Assembly: GCA_963781495.1 (NCBI GenBank)
Contig: CAWAFX010000002.1
Location: forward strand, 496,001 to 560,000
DNA: 64,000 bases
Direction of reading: 5' to 3'
Source of the DNA: Mayfieldus sp963781495
GTDB taxonomy: Bacteria > Actinomycetota > Thermoleophilia > Solirubrobacterales > 70-9
Positions 49,781-58,985 of this stretch are shown one piece after another. The notes under the pieces were generated by a model that did not search any database, was not told the origin of the DNA, and saw only the letters and a list, made by a program, of their open reading frames with translations. A program made the position numbers and the translations under genes. Position 1 is the first letter of the stretch. Each line of letters starts with the position of its first letter.

Positions 49781-51148
49781 ATGGAGCCGATGAGTCCCGA
49801 TTTCAACGACCCAGGCCTGCTCGACGCAGCCCAGGTGTCGCTGCTCAGCGACCTCTACGAACTGACGATGGCGGCCAGTTATCACCGTGAGGACCTCAAC
49901 CGGCCGGCGGTCTTCGAGCTCTTCTGCCGCCACCTTCCCCCCCACCGCAGCTGGCTGCTTGCGGCGGGCATCGGCCCGGCCCTGCGGCTCGTTTCGGAGC
50001 TGCGATTCGGCCCCCCCGAGCTCGACTACCTGCGCGAGCTGGACTTCGAGGAGGGCTTTCTCGACTACCTGGCCGGCTTTCGCTTCAGCGGCGAGGTCGT
50101 CGCGATGCCGGAGGGCACGCTGTGCTTCGCCGACGAGCCGCTGCTGCGCGTAACCGGGCCGCGGATCGAAGCCCAGCTGCTGGAGACGCTGCTGCTGAAC
50201 CAGATCAACTTCCAGACCATGATCGCGACCAAGGCCGCGCGCCTCGTGCTGGCGGCCGGCTGCGGAGAGCCCGGATCCGGCGAGAAGGTGATCGACTTCT
50301 CGCCCCGCCGCGACCACGGTCTCGACGCGGCGATGAAGGTCGCCCGCTGCGCCGCGATCGCCGGCTGCGCCGGCACATCCAACGTCGCCGCCGCCCAGCG
50401 CTACGGGTTGGAGGCGATGGGCACGATGGCGCACTCCTACGTGCTCTCCTTCCCGTCCGAGCTGGAAGCCTTCCAGGCCTTCCTGCGTGCCTTCCCCGAA
50501 CGCGGTGTCCTGCTGGTCGACACCTATGACATCGCCGACGGCGTCAGGGCGGCGATCGAGGCGGCGCGGGATTGCGGGACCCAGCTTCGCGGGGTGCGGA
50601 TCGACTCCGGCGACCTCGAGCGCTGCGCGCGGCGGGCGCGCGAGCTGCTCGACCAGGCCGCGATGACCGGAACCGAGATCGTCGTCAGCGGCGACCTGGA
50701 GGAGAACCGGATCGCCGCGCTGGTCGACTCCGGGGCCCCGATCGACCGTTTCGGGGTCGGCACCGACCTCGGGACGAGCCGCGACTCCCCGGTCGTCAAC
50801 GGGGTCTACAAGCTGGTCGCCGACGCCGAGCCCGGCGGCGGCTGGCGCGGGGTGCGAAAGCTCTCGGCCGACAAGCAGACGCTGCCGGGCCCGAAGCAGG
50901 TCTTCCGCCGCCTTCGCGAGGGGGAGATCGACGGCGACGTCGTCGTCCCCGAGGACGAGGAGGTCGATGGCGAGCCGCTTCTCGTGCCGTTCATGCAGGA
51001 CGGCGAGATCGTGCGCAGCGAGACGCTGGAGCAGGTCCGCGAGCGGGCCGATTCGAGCCTGCGCTCGCTTCCGCAGCGGTTGCGGCCGCCCGAGCCCGCG
51101 CAGGACGGCTATCCGGTGGTGATTTCGGCGCGGCTGCGGGCGCCCTAG
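49781..51148 (+). CDS. pncB: Nicotinate phosphoribosyltransferase
   Basis: 455 residues. LLSDLYELTMAASYHRED, NQINFQTMIATKAARLVLAAG, FSPRRDHGLDAAMKVARCAAIAG, GTMAHSYVLSFPSELEAF, VDTYDIADGVRAAIEAA and GVRIDSGDLERCARRARELLDQA match the family closely. It makes nicotinate mononucleotide in the NAD salvage path, using PRPP and ATP. The ATG at 49781 or 49790 may be used. It ends 3 bp before the convergent tadA gene. Confidence 0.95.
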   Translation: MEPMSPDFNDPGLLDAAQVSLLSDLYELTMAASYHREDLNRPAVFELFCRHLPPHRSWLLAAGIGPALRLVSELRFGPPELDYLRELDFEEGFLDYLAGFRFSGEVVAMPEGTLCFADEPLLRVTGPRIEAQLLETLLLNQINFQTMIATKAARLVLAAGCGEPGSGEKVIDFSPRRDHGLDAAMKVARCAAIAGCAGTSNVAAAQRYGLEAMGTMAHSYVLSFPSELEAFQAFLRAFPERGVLLVDTYDIADGVRAAIEAARDCGTQLRGVRIDSGDLERCARRARELLDQAAMTGTEIVVSGDLEENRIAALVDSGAPIDRFGVGTDLGTSRDSPVVNGVYKLVADAEPGGGWRGVRKLSADKQTLPGPKQVFRRLREGEIDGDVVVPEDEEVDGEPLLVPFMQDGEIVRSETLEQVRERADSSLRSLPQRLRPPEPAQDGYPVVISARLRAP

Positions 51149-51151
51149 CGG

Positions 51152-51616
51152 CTAGCGCCGGGCGGCGAAGAAGTTGGCCAGAAGCGCGGCGCAGCGCTCG
51201 CCGAGCACCCCGCCGACGACCCGCGGATGGTGATTCAGGGCCGGCTCGGAGAGGACGTCGAGAACGCTGCCGGCGGCGCCCGCCTTGGGGTCGGGGGCGC
51301 CGTAGACGACCCGCTCCACGCGGGCCAGCACGATCGCGCCGGCGCACATAGCGCAGGGCTCGAGGCTGACGTAGATCGTCGCCTCGCCGATCCGCCAGCC
51401 GCCGAGCCGCTCGGCGGCCTGGCGCAGCGCCAGGACCTCGGCGTGGGCGGTCGGGTCGCCGCGCAGCTCGCGCTCGTTGCCGGCCGCGCCCAGCTCCTCC
51501 TCCCCGCGCACGACGACGGCGCCGATCGGCACGTCGCCGTGCTCGCCAGCCGCCTGCGCGAGCTCGATCGCCCGCTGCATCCAGCTCTCGTCGCTGCTGG
51601 GACTTTGCTCGTCCAC
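51152..51616 (-). CDS. tadA: tRNA-specific adenosine deaminase
   Basis: 154 residues from a GTG at 51616. The deaminase active site is HAEVLALRQA (His-Ala-Glu) and PCAMCAGAI (PCxxC), plus the start WMQRAIELAQAAGEHGDVPIGAVVV. It converts A34 to inosine in tRNA-Arg. A longer open frame upstream lacks support. Confidence 0.96.
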   Translation of the reverse strand: MDEQSPSSDESWMQRAIELAQAAGEHGDVPIGAVVVRGEEELGAAGNERELRGDPTAHAEVLALRQAAERLGGWRIGEATIYVSLEPCAMCAGAIVLARVERVVYGAPDPKAGAAGSVLDVLSEPALNHHPRVVGGVLGERCAALLANFFAARR

Positions 51617-51726
51617 GCCGGCCAAGATAGAGATCGTCCTCGCACGGCAACTTCGACGCCCGCCGGGTGTTTGCAATCGTGCCGAGGGCCTGAACCAACG
51701 CCGGTTCTCAGCACCCTCGCACGGCA

Positions 51727-53070
51727 ATGGACAGACGAGCCCGAAGACTCGCCAGCCTCACTCTGCTCACCGCCGCGACCCTGGCGGTGTCGGTCGCCCC
51801 TGCGCCGGCCGCAGCCGCCGCCCCGCCGACCGGCTCGGTGGCTGCACCCGACTTCGCTCCCGGCGAGGTGGTGACCCAGTTCGACGGACAGCGCTTCGGC
51901 CGCGCCGTGCGGCTGCCGCCGCGGATCGGCGTCCACGCGGCCGTGCGGGCGCTGCGCTCCAACCCGCACGTCCACTACGCCGTGCCCAACTACATCGCCA
52001 CCGCTTCGAGCCTCCCCGACGACCCCGGGACCGTCCGGCCCGCACACGGGCAGCGCTCCGGCTGGGCGGCGCTGCAGTGGAACTTCCTGCCCTGCGGCAG
52101 CTTCTGCGCCCCCGGCACCGCGGCGCTGCCGGCGCAGTCGGCGGGCGGCATCGACGCGGTCGGAGCCTGGAAGAACCTCAAGCAGGCCGGCCGGCCCGGC
52201 GCCAAGGGGGTCACCGTCGCGGTCCTGGACACCGGCATCGCCTATACCGACGACGGCCGCTTCCGCCGCAGCCCCGACTTCGGCCGCCGCCAGTTCGTCC
52301 CGGGCTTCGACTTCGTCTCCAACGACGCGGTGCCGCTTGACGTCAACGGGCACGGCACCCACGTCGCCGGGACGATCGGCGAAAAGACCAACAACGGGAT
52401 CGGCCTCACCGGCCTCGCCTACGACGCGAAGCTGATGCCGGTGCGGGTCCTGAACGCGATCGGCCACGGCAAGTCGGACCGGATCGCGAAGGGGATCCGC
52501 TTCGCCGCCCGCCATGGCGCCAAGGTGATCAACATGAGCTTCAACTTCGGCTGCGGCAACCCGGTCCCGCCGGTTGCCCAGGCGATGCGCTACGCCAGCA
52601 GCCGCGGCGCGGTCCTCGTCGCCTCGGTCGGCAACGGAGAGCCGCGCGGCTGCGTGACTATGCCGGCCAGCGACGTGCACGCGATCGCGGTCGGCGGCAC
52701 CACCGAGGGGGGCTGCCTCGGCGCCTACTCGAAGGTCGGGCCGCGGGTCGACCTCGTCGCGCCGGGAGGCGGCGCCCCGGTCCTCGGCTGCCCGAGCAGC
52801 GCCAACCGCCCGATCTATCAACTCACCTTCACCGCCGGCAAGCCGAAGCACTTCGAGATCCCCGGCTACTACGAGGGTACGTCGATGTCGGCCTCGCACG
52901 TCTCGGGCGTCGCGGCGATGGTGATCGCCTCCGGCGTCCTGGGGCCGAACCCGACACCGGCCCAGGTGCTCGCCCGCCTGCAGGTCACCGCACGCGACCT
53001 CGGAACGGCGGGCCGCGACGACGAGTTCGGCGCCGGGCTGATTGACGCGGCAGCGGCTACCCAGCCGTAG
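51727..53070 (+). CDS. Secreted S8 subtilisin-like serine protease
   Basis: 447 residues. The signal peptide (LASLTLLTAATLAVSVAPAPAAAA) is followed by a propeptide-like region (APGEVVTQFDGQ...) and the catalytic domain: Asp in VAVLDTGIAY, His in NGHGTHVAGTIG, Ser in GTSMSASHVSGVAAM, with the oxyanion Asn region (SVGNGEPRGC). Contains Cys pairs near residue 120 and 280 that may form disulfides. A secreted protease for nutrition or processing; it is in a separate region from the peptide locus. Confidence 0.93.
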   Translation: MDRRARRLASLTLLTAATLAVSVAPAPAAAAAPPTGSVAAPDFAPGEVVTQFDGQRFGRAVRLPPRIGVHAAVRALRSNPHVHYAVPNYIATASSLPDDPGTVRPAHGQRSGWAALQWNFLPCGSFCAPGTAALPAQSAGGIDAVGAWKNLKQAGRPGAKGVTVAVLDTGIAYTDDGRFRRSPDFGRRQFVPGFDFVSNDAVPLDVNGHGTHVAGTIGEKTNNGIGLTGLAYDAKLMPVRVLNAIGHGKSDRIAKGIRFAARHGAKVINMSFNFGCGNPVPPVAQAMRYASSRGAVLVASVGNGEPRGCVTMPASDVHAIAVGGTTEGGCLGAYSKVGPRVDLVAPGGGAPVLGCPSSANRPIYQLTFTAGKPKHFEIPGYYEGTSMSASHVSGVAAMVIASGVLGPNPTPAQVLARLQVTARDLGTAGRDDEFGAGLIDAAAATQP

Positions 53071-53092
53071 CTTGAGCTCCTGAATGACTTGC

Positions 53093-53109
53093 GGCCGGCT
53101 TCGCCGGCC
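53093..53109. terminator. Hairpin between the subtilase and the universal stress gene
   Basis: GGCCGGC (53093-53099), TTC loop, GCCGGCC (53103-53109): a 7-bp perfect stem, no T-run, in the 79-bp gap of two convergent genes. Confidence 0.4.
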
Positions 53110-53149
53110 CGACATGCATCAGCCGCTCCATTTCGTTCGCGGGACTAAC

Positions 53150-53596
53150 TCAAGTTGTCTTGACGATCATCACGCTGCAGGGAGCGTGATGGGAAATGTT
53201 GTTGGGGACGCTGCCGAGCAAAAAGCGCCGCGCCCCGGTCATCCCCTTGTTGCCGACCACGATCAGGTCTGCCTTGATCTCCTCGGAGACGTCGAGGATC
53301 GCCTCGCCGGGATCTCCCTCGCGGGCGTGGGTCTGCACCTCGTCCACCCCGCCCTGCTTGGCCTCGGCAGCGGCCGCCTCGAGGACGAGGTTGACGTCCT
53401 CGCGCGGGCCGATCTCGTACTGGACGTCGCCGGGGGCTTCGCGGGCCTCGGAGCGAACCCGGCCCTGGGGCACGGGCTCGAAGGCGCTGACGATGTCGAG
53501 CCGCGCCCCGCTGAGCTTTGCGAGCTCGGTCGCCTGGCGAACCGCTCCGCCGGCGGTCTCGGAGCCATCGGTGCCAACCACGATGCGACTGAACAT
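53150..53596 (-). CDS. Universal stress protein (UspA family)
   Basis: 148 residues from the ATG at 53596 with AGGAGAG just before it. MFSRIVVGTDGSETAGGAVRQATELA and the ATP-binding GNKGMTGARRFLLGSVPNNISHHAPCSVMIVK (G-x2-G-x9-G-S/T) are diagnostic. Likely ATP-binding type. It is one domain of normal length. Confidence 0.93.
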   Translation of the reverse strand: MFSRIVVGTDGSETAGGAVRQATELAKLSGARLDIVSAFEPVPQGRVRSEAREAPGDVQYEIGPREDVNLVLEAAAAEAKQGGVDEVQTHAREGDPGEAILDVSEEIKADLIVVGNKGMTGARRFLLGSVPNNISHHAPCSVMIVKTT

Positions 53597-53659
53597 CTCT
53601 CTCCTCTCCGTCGGGCGGGGCCATACTAACCCGCGCAACCCGCGCGAGCGGCCGCGCCC

Positions 53660-53752
53660 TCAGGCCGAGATCAGCTTCACGACGCCGATCACCATCGAGG
53701 CGATCAGGCAGACGATGAGGATCGCCATCATCACTTTCCAGCTCGTCGGCAT
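53660..53752 (-). CDS. 30-residue membrane peptide
   Basis: ATG at 53752, then MPTSWKVMMAILIVCLIASM and a hydrophobic rest (VIGVVKLISA), stop TGA. One membrane helix with a Trp-Lys start and a Lys near the end. It is divergent from the MBL gene. No ribosome binding site is clear; support is the amphipathic design and non-shadow composition. Confidence 0.4.
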   Translation of the reverse strand: MPTSWKVMMAILIVCLIASMVIGVVKLISA

Positions 53753-53776
53753 CGGTGCAAACCCTATGCTTGCCCC

Positions 53777-54529
53777 GTGCCAGAGGTGATGACGCTCTCG
53801 CGCCGGCCCTGGGGGCCGACGCTCGGCAAGGTTGCCGAGGACGTCTGGCTGCTGCGCGGCGACATCGAGCACGGGATGAACATCTATTTCCTCGAGGACG
53901 GCGACGGAATCGTCCAGTTCGACGCCGCGACCAAGCCGATGACCGCGGCGGTACACGCCGCCGCACGCAAGCTCGGCCCGATCAAGCGCATCGTCCTCGG
54001 CCACAGCCACACCGACCATCGCGGCACCGCCCCGGGGGTCGACGCCCCGGTCTACTGCCATCCCGACGAGGTGAGCTATGCCGAGCGCGACGAGTGGCCC
54101 GACTACTGGAACATGGAGGCGCTGCCGGTCGCCTGGGTGAAGCGCATCTATCCGATTCTGCACCGCCGCTGGGATGCGGGCGGGGTGAAGATCGCCGGGA
54201 CTGTCGAGGAGGGCGAGGAGGTTGCCGGCTTCCGCGTCCACCACTTCCCCGGCCATGCCCCGGGCCAGATCGGCCTGTTCCGCGAGTCTGACGGGGTCGC
54301 GATCGTCAGCGACACCGTCTACTACGTCGACTCGACGCGGCTCAAGGAGCTGCCCGAGGGCGAGGCGAGCGTCCCGCACCCGGTCTGGGACTGGGACCTC
54401 GGAGCGGCGAAGGACTCGGTCCGCAAGCTGGCCGCCCTGCAGCCGGCGCGGGTCTTCGCCGGACACGCCGGGCCGCTGGAGGGCCCGGGCGTGCAGGCCG
54501 CGCTCGCTGCGGCAGCCGAGAAGTTCTGA
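53777..54529 (+). CDS. Metallo-beta-lactamase-fold hydrolase
   Basis: 250 residues from a GTG. NIYFLEDGDGIVQFDAA, the metal motif HSHTDHRGTA (HxHxDH), VHHFPGHAPGQIGLF, and VFAGHAGPLEG match the MBL fold with two metal sites. No substrate can be named. Length is normal for glyoxalase II-type or RNase-Z-like single-domain proteins. Confidence 0.9.
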   Translation: MPEVMTLSRRPWGPTLGKVAEDVWLLRGDIEHGMNIYFLEDGDGIVQFDAATKPMTAAVHAAARKLGPIKRIVLGHSHTDHRGTAPGVDAPVYCHPDEVSYAERDEWPDYWNMEALPVAWVKRIYPILHRRWDAGGVKIAGTVEEGEEVAGFRVHHFPGHAPGQIGLFRESDGVAIVSDTVYYVDSTRLKELPEGEASVPHPVWDWDLGAAKDSVRKLAALQPARVFAGHAGPLEGPGVQAALAAAAEKF

Positions 54530-54563
54530 AGCCCTAGCGAGCCGAGCCGGCCACGCTGAGACG

Positions 54564-57500
54564 TCAAGCCGTCGCCGCGGCCTCCCAGCCGGCACGGTGA
54601 ACCCTGTGCGTCCCGGCCATCCCCTTCAGCTCCAGCTCGCGGCCGCCGTCGAACGAGAGGCCGTCCTCCCCCTCGGTCTGCTCGCGCAGTGCCTCGGAGA
54701 CGAGGATCTCGGCCCCCCTGGCCTGGGCCGCGATGCGCGCGGCGAGGACGACGTTACGGCCAAAGAAGTCGCCCTCCTCGGCGATCGCGCGGCCGGTGTG
54801 AAGTCCCATCCGCACCCGGATCTCCTCCTCCGGGTTCTGCGCCGCGCGCTCGGCCAGCGCCCGCTGGACGTCGATCGCGCAGTGGACGGCGGCAGTCGGG
54901 CTCGGGAAGACGAGCATGAAGCCGTCGCCCTGGTTCTTGACCTCGTAGCCGCCGTGCTCGCGCAGGCTCTCGCGGAATACCGCGTTATGGGCCCGCAGCA
55001 GCTGCAGCCAGCGCTCGTCGCCGAGTCGCTCGGTGAGGACGGTCGAGTCCTCGATGTCGCTGAACAGAACAGTGACCGTTCCGTCGGGGGCGGCGTAGGC
55101 GCGGATGTCGGGCTTCTCGGACTCGACCGCCGCGATCACCTCGTCGATCGAGGTCGTCGCGTCGACGCCGGCGAGGCCCTGGGCCGCAAGCTTCGCCGCC
55201 ACGGCCTGGTCGGTGACCGCCCTCATCCCCATCTCCTGCGAGGCGGCGAGGCAGCGGTCGAGCAGCTCCAGGGCCCGCTCGCGGTCGCCCGCCGCACCGC
55301 GGTCGAGCAGGGTGCGGGCGAGGTTGAGCTGCGTCTGCGCCCTCGCCGGGCGGTCCCCCATCTGCTCCGTGAGGCCGAGCGCCCGCTCGAACTCCTCCAC
55401 CGCCCGCGTCTGGCTGCCCGCGGTCGCCGAGAGCACGCCGAGGAAGCGGTCAACCGGGCCCCAGCAGGCGGCGGCGCGGCCGGCGACCACGGCCTGACCG
55501 GCGTAGGGCTCGATCAGCGTGTGAAGCTGCTCGGCGCGCTCGGGGTCGCCGAGCGCCGCGCAGACCTCGCTCAGGATCGCGTGCGCGGTCAGCCACTGCG
55601 GCGCCGCGAAGGGCAGGGCGGCGAACCCGCCGGCGGCGATGCGCTCGAAGTCGGCCCGCGCCTCCTCCAGCTGGCCGAGGTCGGCGTGGGTCAGCGCCGA
55701 AGCGATCCGCCAGGCCGCGATGGCCGGATAGCGGCGTGCCATCTCGTCGATCGCCGGGGCGATCTCCTCCAGGCGCCCCTCGAGGCGATAGCGCAGCGAG
55801 GCCTGGACGGCGAAGAACTGCTGCGCCAGCGGCTCCTGAGTGCGCTCGCCGCCGGCCCGGGCCTCGACGGCGAAGCGCTCGGCGTCCTCGAAGCGGCCGT
55901 CGATCATCGCCCTCATCGCCCGCAGCATCGGCACGTGCCAGAGGTGCTGCGGCTCACGCAGCTCGGCGGCGAGGCGGGCGTAGGAATCGAGGTCGCGGTC
56001 AACGGCGGGGATGTCGCCGAGGGCGATGTGGGAGGTCAGCCGCAGCACGTAGGAGCGCAGCTCGAGCTCGCGGTCGCCGCTGCGCCGCGCCAGCTCCAGG
56101 ACCTCGCTGTTGACCTCGACCCCGCGGCGGGCGGCATCGGGGTCCATCTCCACGAACGCGGCCCGGCTGAGGGTGAAGGCGAGGGTCCGGTCGTCGCCGA
56201 GCCGCCGGGCCATCTCGATCGACTCCCGGTGCAGCTCGATGCAGCGCCCCATTGGGTCGACCCAGTAGTACTCCTGCGCGAGCCAGGACAGAAGCAGCGC
56301 CCGCTCGACGCCGTCCTCGGGCCCGACCCGGTCCAGTGCCTGCTGCAGAACCTCGACGATCCGCTCGTCGGTGCCGCCCGCCTCCGAGACATATGCCAGC
56401 CGCAGCGCCGCCTGGACCAGCAGCTCGGCCTCGTCGAGCTCGCGTGCCGAGTCGGTCGCCGCCTCCAGCGTCCCGCGGGCTGCCTCCATCTTGCCGGCCT
56501 TGGTCTGGGCGATGCCAAGGGCGACGAGGACCCGGCACTTGCGCGAGTCGTCGCGCTCGCAGAGCTCGAGCGTCTGCAGAGCGCGCTCGTAGAGCTCGGC
56601 CGACTCCTCGTAGCCGAGCTGATCCGAGGCGCTCTCGGCCGCCCGCAGCGCGTAGGCGACCGCCTTCTCGGCGTCGCCCGCAACCGCCCCCTCGAGCAGG
56701 TGGTGGGCGACCTCGGCCAGGCGCCGCTTGGCCCGCGCCGGATCGGCAGCGTAGATCCCCTCCAGCGCGCTGCCGATCTTCCAGTGCAGGGCGGGGCGCT
56801 GGGTGGGGCCGAGCTCCTCGTAGAGGGTCTCGCGGACCAGCGCGTGGGAGAAGCGGAAGCGCCCGGGCGCGGTCTGGGCCAATAGCTGGGCCGAGACGGC
56901 GTCGGCCAGCGCAGTCTCGAGCGCCTCGCCATCGAGGTCCGCAACCTCGGCCAGGATCCGGTCGTCGAAGTCACGGCCGATCGCCGCCCCCACGGTCAGC
57001 GCCTCGTTCGCCTCCGCGGAGAGCCGGTCGAGGCGACGGCCGACCACCTCGCGCACGCCCTCGGGGATCACCAGCGCCCCGTCGCCGGCGAGGTCGAGGT
57101 TTCCCTCCGAGGCCAGCAGGCGCACGACCTCGCCGAGGAAAAAGGGGTTGCCCTCGGTCTGCTCGTGGACGGTCTCGACCAGCCGCGGCGAAGGCTCGGT
57201 GCCGGCGGTCATCTCTATGTAGTCGCCGACGTCAGCAGCGCCGAGGCCGTGCAGCGAAACCCGCTCGGCCGCCGCCACACCTGAGAGCTCGCCGAGAAAA
57301 TGCGACAGCGGATGGTGGCGCCCGAGCTCGACGTCGCGGTAGGTGCCGATCAGCAGCAGCCTCTGATCGCCCAGCGCCCGGGCCAGGAACTGGAGCAGCA
57401 GCAGCGACGGCTCGTCGGCCCAGTGCAGGTCGTCGACCGCGATCACCAGCGGGCGCGAGGTCGAGGCGCTGGCGAGAAAGCCGGAGATCGAGTCGAAGAG

Positions 57501-58952
57501 CCGGAAGCGCGCCGCCTCGTCGTCCGTCTCGGCCGCCGATCCGGCCTCCCCCACCCGCTCGGCCACCTCGGGCACGACGCGGGCGATGTCGGCGGCTCCG
57601 CTTCCCATCTCCCAGGCCAGAGCGACCGGGTCGGCGGCGCGGACGTAGGAGCGGATCGCCTGCACCCAGGGCCAGTAGGCGGGGGCGCCCTCGTCCTCGT
57701 GGCAGCGGCCCCAGTGGACGTTGGCCCCGCGCAGCTGCGCGTAGGTGGCGAGCTCCTCGGCGGTGCGGGTCTTGCCGATCCCCGGCTCACCGGCGACCAG
57801 GACCAGCCTGCCGCGGCCCGCGAGCGCCTCGTCCGCCGCTCCACGCAACTGGCGCAGCTCGGCCTCGCGGCCGACGAAGACCCTCCCCGCCAACCCCGCG
57901 AGCGGATTGTCCGCGCCCGGCTCGGCGTCCTCGGCCGCTTCGGCCTGCGGCGGCGCGTCGCGGATCGCCTCCAGAGCTTCGCGGGCGGCGGCCGCGCTCT
58001 GCGGCCGCCCCGCGGGCGTCTTCGCGAGCAGTCTGAGGATCAGTTCGTCGAGCGCCGCCGGCACGGCGTGGTTGTGACGCGACGGCGCGACAGGGTCGGC
58101 GCTCAGGTGGCGGCCGATGATCGAGACCGCGTCGCCGCCGGCGAACGGAGGCTGGCCGGCCACCATTTCGTACAGCAGGGCGCCGAGCGAGTAGAGGTCC
58201 GAGGAGGGGCCGGAGGGCCGGCCGAGCGCCCGCTCGGGCGGCAGGTAGGCGACGGTGCCGACCAGGGTCCGGGTCGAGTCGCGGCCGCCGCTCTCGGCGA
58301 GGCCGAAGTCGCCCAGCCGGGCGCTGCCGTCCTCGGCCAGCCAGACGTTTGCCGGCTTCAGGTCGCGGTGGACGATGCCGCAGCCGTGGGCGTGCTCGAG
58401 CGCCCGGCAGACGTCGATTCCGATCGCGATCGCGCGCTCGATCTCCAGCCTGCCCCCCTCGCTTGCGGCCAGCAGCCGCTGTACGTCGCCCCCCGGCATG
58501 TAGCGGCTGACGATGTAGGGGCGGCCGTCGATCTCGCCGGTGTCGTGGACGCTGACCAGATGCGGGTGGTCGCCGAGCCTCTCCATCGCGTGCATCTCGC
58601 GCCGTGCCCGCGCGAGGGCCGCCTCGCCGAGCCCCTCGGTGTCGAACAGCGCCACCGCGACCTCGCGGTCGAGCTCGGCGTCGTGGGCGAGGTAGACGTC
58701 CTTGCGGCCGCCGTGGCCGAGGAAGCCGCGGACCTCGTAGCGGCCGGCGACCGAGTCTGGTGCGTCTTCGGGCGGGGCCGGCGGGGCGTCAGAGCGCGCG
58801 CCGGCCAGCTCGGCCGGCCCGCCCTCGCCGGCGCCATCGCCGCTGCCCCCCTCGGGGGCGGGCGCCGCCGCGCCGGACACCAGCTCAAATCCGCAGGAAT
58901 CGCAAAACCTGGCGCCCTCGCGATTTTCGTTGCCGCAGTTGGGGCACTCCAT
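54564..58952 (-). CDS. Giant signalling protein: zinc ribbon, pseudokinase-like domain, AAA ATPase, TPR, class III cyclase
   Basis: 1462 residues from the ATG at 58952. In order: zinc ribbon (CPNCGN...FCDSC, 3-20); Ser/Thr kinase-like domain (70-335) with HRDLKP (195-200) and DFG (215-217) but Ala101 in place of the ATP-binding lysine in the VAxK motif; an AAA/NACHT-like ATPase with Walker A GEPGIGKT (about 387) and VDDLHWADEPS; a long TPR array (about 800-1260); a class III cyclase domain (about 1288-1455) with VTVLFSDIEDST and NQGDGFMLVFPS. This is a known actinobacterial design of a regulated cyclase. The frame extends much further upstream but the extension has shadow composition. Confidence 0.88.
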   Translation of the reverse strand: MECPNCGNENREGARFCDSCGFELVSGAAAPAPEGGSGDGAGEGGPAELAGARSDAPPAPPEDAPDSVAGRYEVRGFLGHGGRKDVYLAHDAELDREVAVALFDTEGLGEAALARARREMHAMERLGDHPHLVSVHDTGEIDGRPYIVSRYMPGGDVQRLLAASEGGRLEIERAIAIGIDVCRALEHAHGCGIVHRDLKPANVWLAEDGSARLGDFGLAESGGRDSTRTLVGTVAYLPPERALGRPSGPSSDLYSLGALLYEMVAGQPPFAGGDAVSIIGRHLSADPVAPSRHNHAVPAALDELILRLLAKTPAGRPQSAAAAREALEAIRDAPPQAEAAEDAEPGADNPLAGLAGRVFVGREAELRQLRGAADEALAGRGRLVLVAGEPGIGKTRTAEELATYAQLRGANVHWGRCHEDEGAPAYWPWVQAIRSYVRAADPVALAWEMGSGAADIARVVPEVAERVGEAGSAAETDDEAARFRLFDSISGFLASASTSRPLVIAVDDLHWADEPSLLLLQFLARALGDQRLLLIGTYRDVELGRHHPLSHFLGELSGVAAAERVSLHGLGAADVGDYIEMTAGTEPSPRLVETVHEQTEGNPFFLGEVVRLLASEGNLDLAGDGALVIPEGVREVVGRRLDRLSAEANEALTVGAAIGRDFDDRILAEVADLDGEALETALADAVSAQLLAQTAPGRFRFSHALVRETLYEELGPTQRPALHWKIGSALEGIYAADPARAKRRLAEVAHHLLEGAVAGDAEKAVAYALRAAESASDQLGYEESAELYERALQTLELCERDDSRKCRVLVALGIAQTKAGKMEAARGTLEAATDSARELDEAELLVQAALRLAYVSEAGGTDERIVEVLQQALDRVGPEDGVERALLLSWLAQEYYWVDPMGRCIELHRESIEMARRLGDDRTLAFTLSRAAFVEMDPDAARRGVEVNSEVLELARRSGDRELELRSYVLRLTSHIALGDIPAVDRDLDSYARLAAELREPQHLWHVPMLRAMRAMIDGRFEDAERFAVEARAGGERTQEPLAQQFFAVQASLRYRLEGRLEEIAPAIDEMARRYPAIAAWRIASALTHADLGQLEEARADFERIAAGGFAALPFAAPQWLTAHAILSEVCAALGDPERAEQLHTLIEPYAGQAVVAGRAAACWGPVDRFLGVLSATAGSQTRAVEEFERALGLTEQMGDRPARAQTQLNLARTLLDRGAAGDRERALELLDRCLAASQEMGMRAVTDQAVAAKLAAQGLAGVDATTSIDEVIAAVESEKPDIRAYAAPDGTVTVLFSDIEDSTVLTERLGDERWLQLLRAHNAVFRESLREHGGYEVKNQGDGFMLVFPSPTAAVHCAIDVQRALAERAAQNPEEEIRVRMGLHTGRAIAEEGDFFGRNVVLAARIAAQARGAEILVSEALREQTEGEDGLSFDGGRELELKGMAGTHRVHRAGWEAAATA

Positions 58953-58985
58953 CGTCAGTCCACTAAGACATAGTTTGCCGCCCTC

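Noticed and set aside
54222..56885. 887-residue plus-strand frame
   Set aside because: Antisense shadow of the TPR/cyclase coding region; composition is that of high-GC codon shadow and it has no motif.
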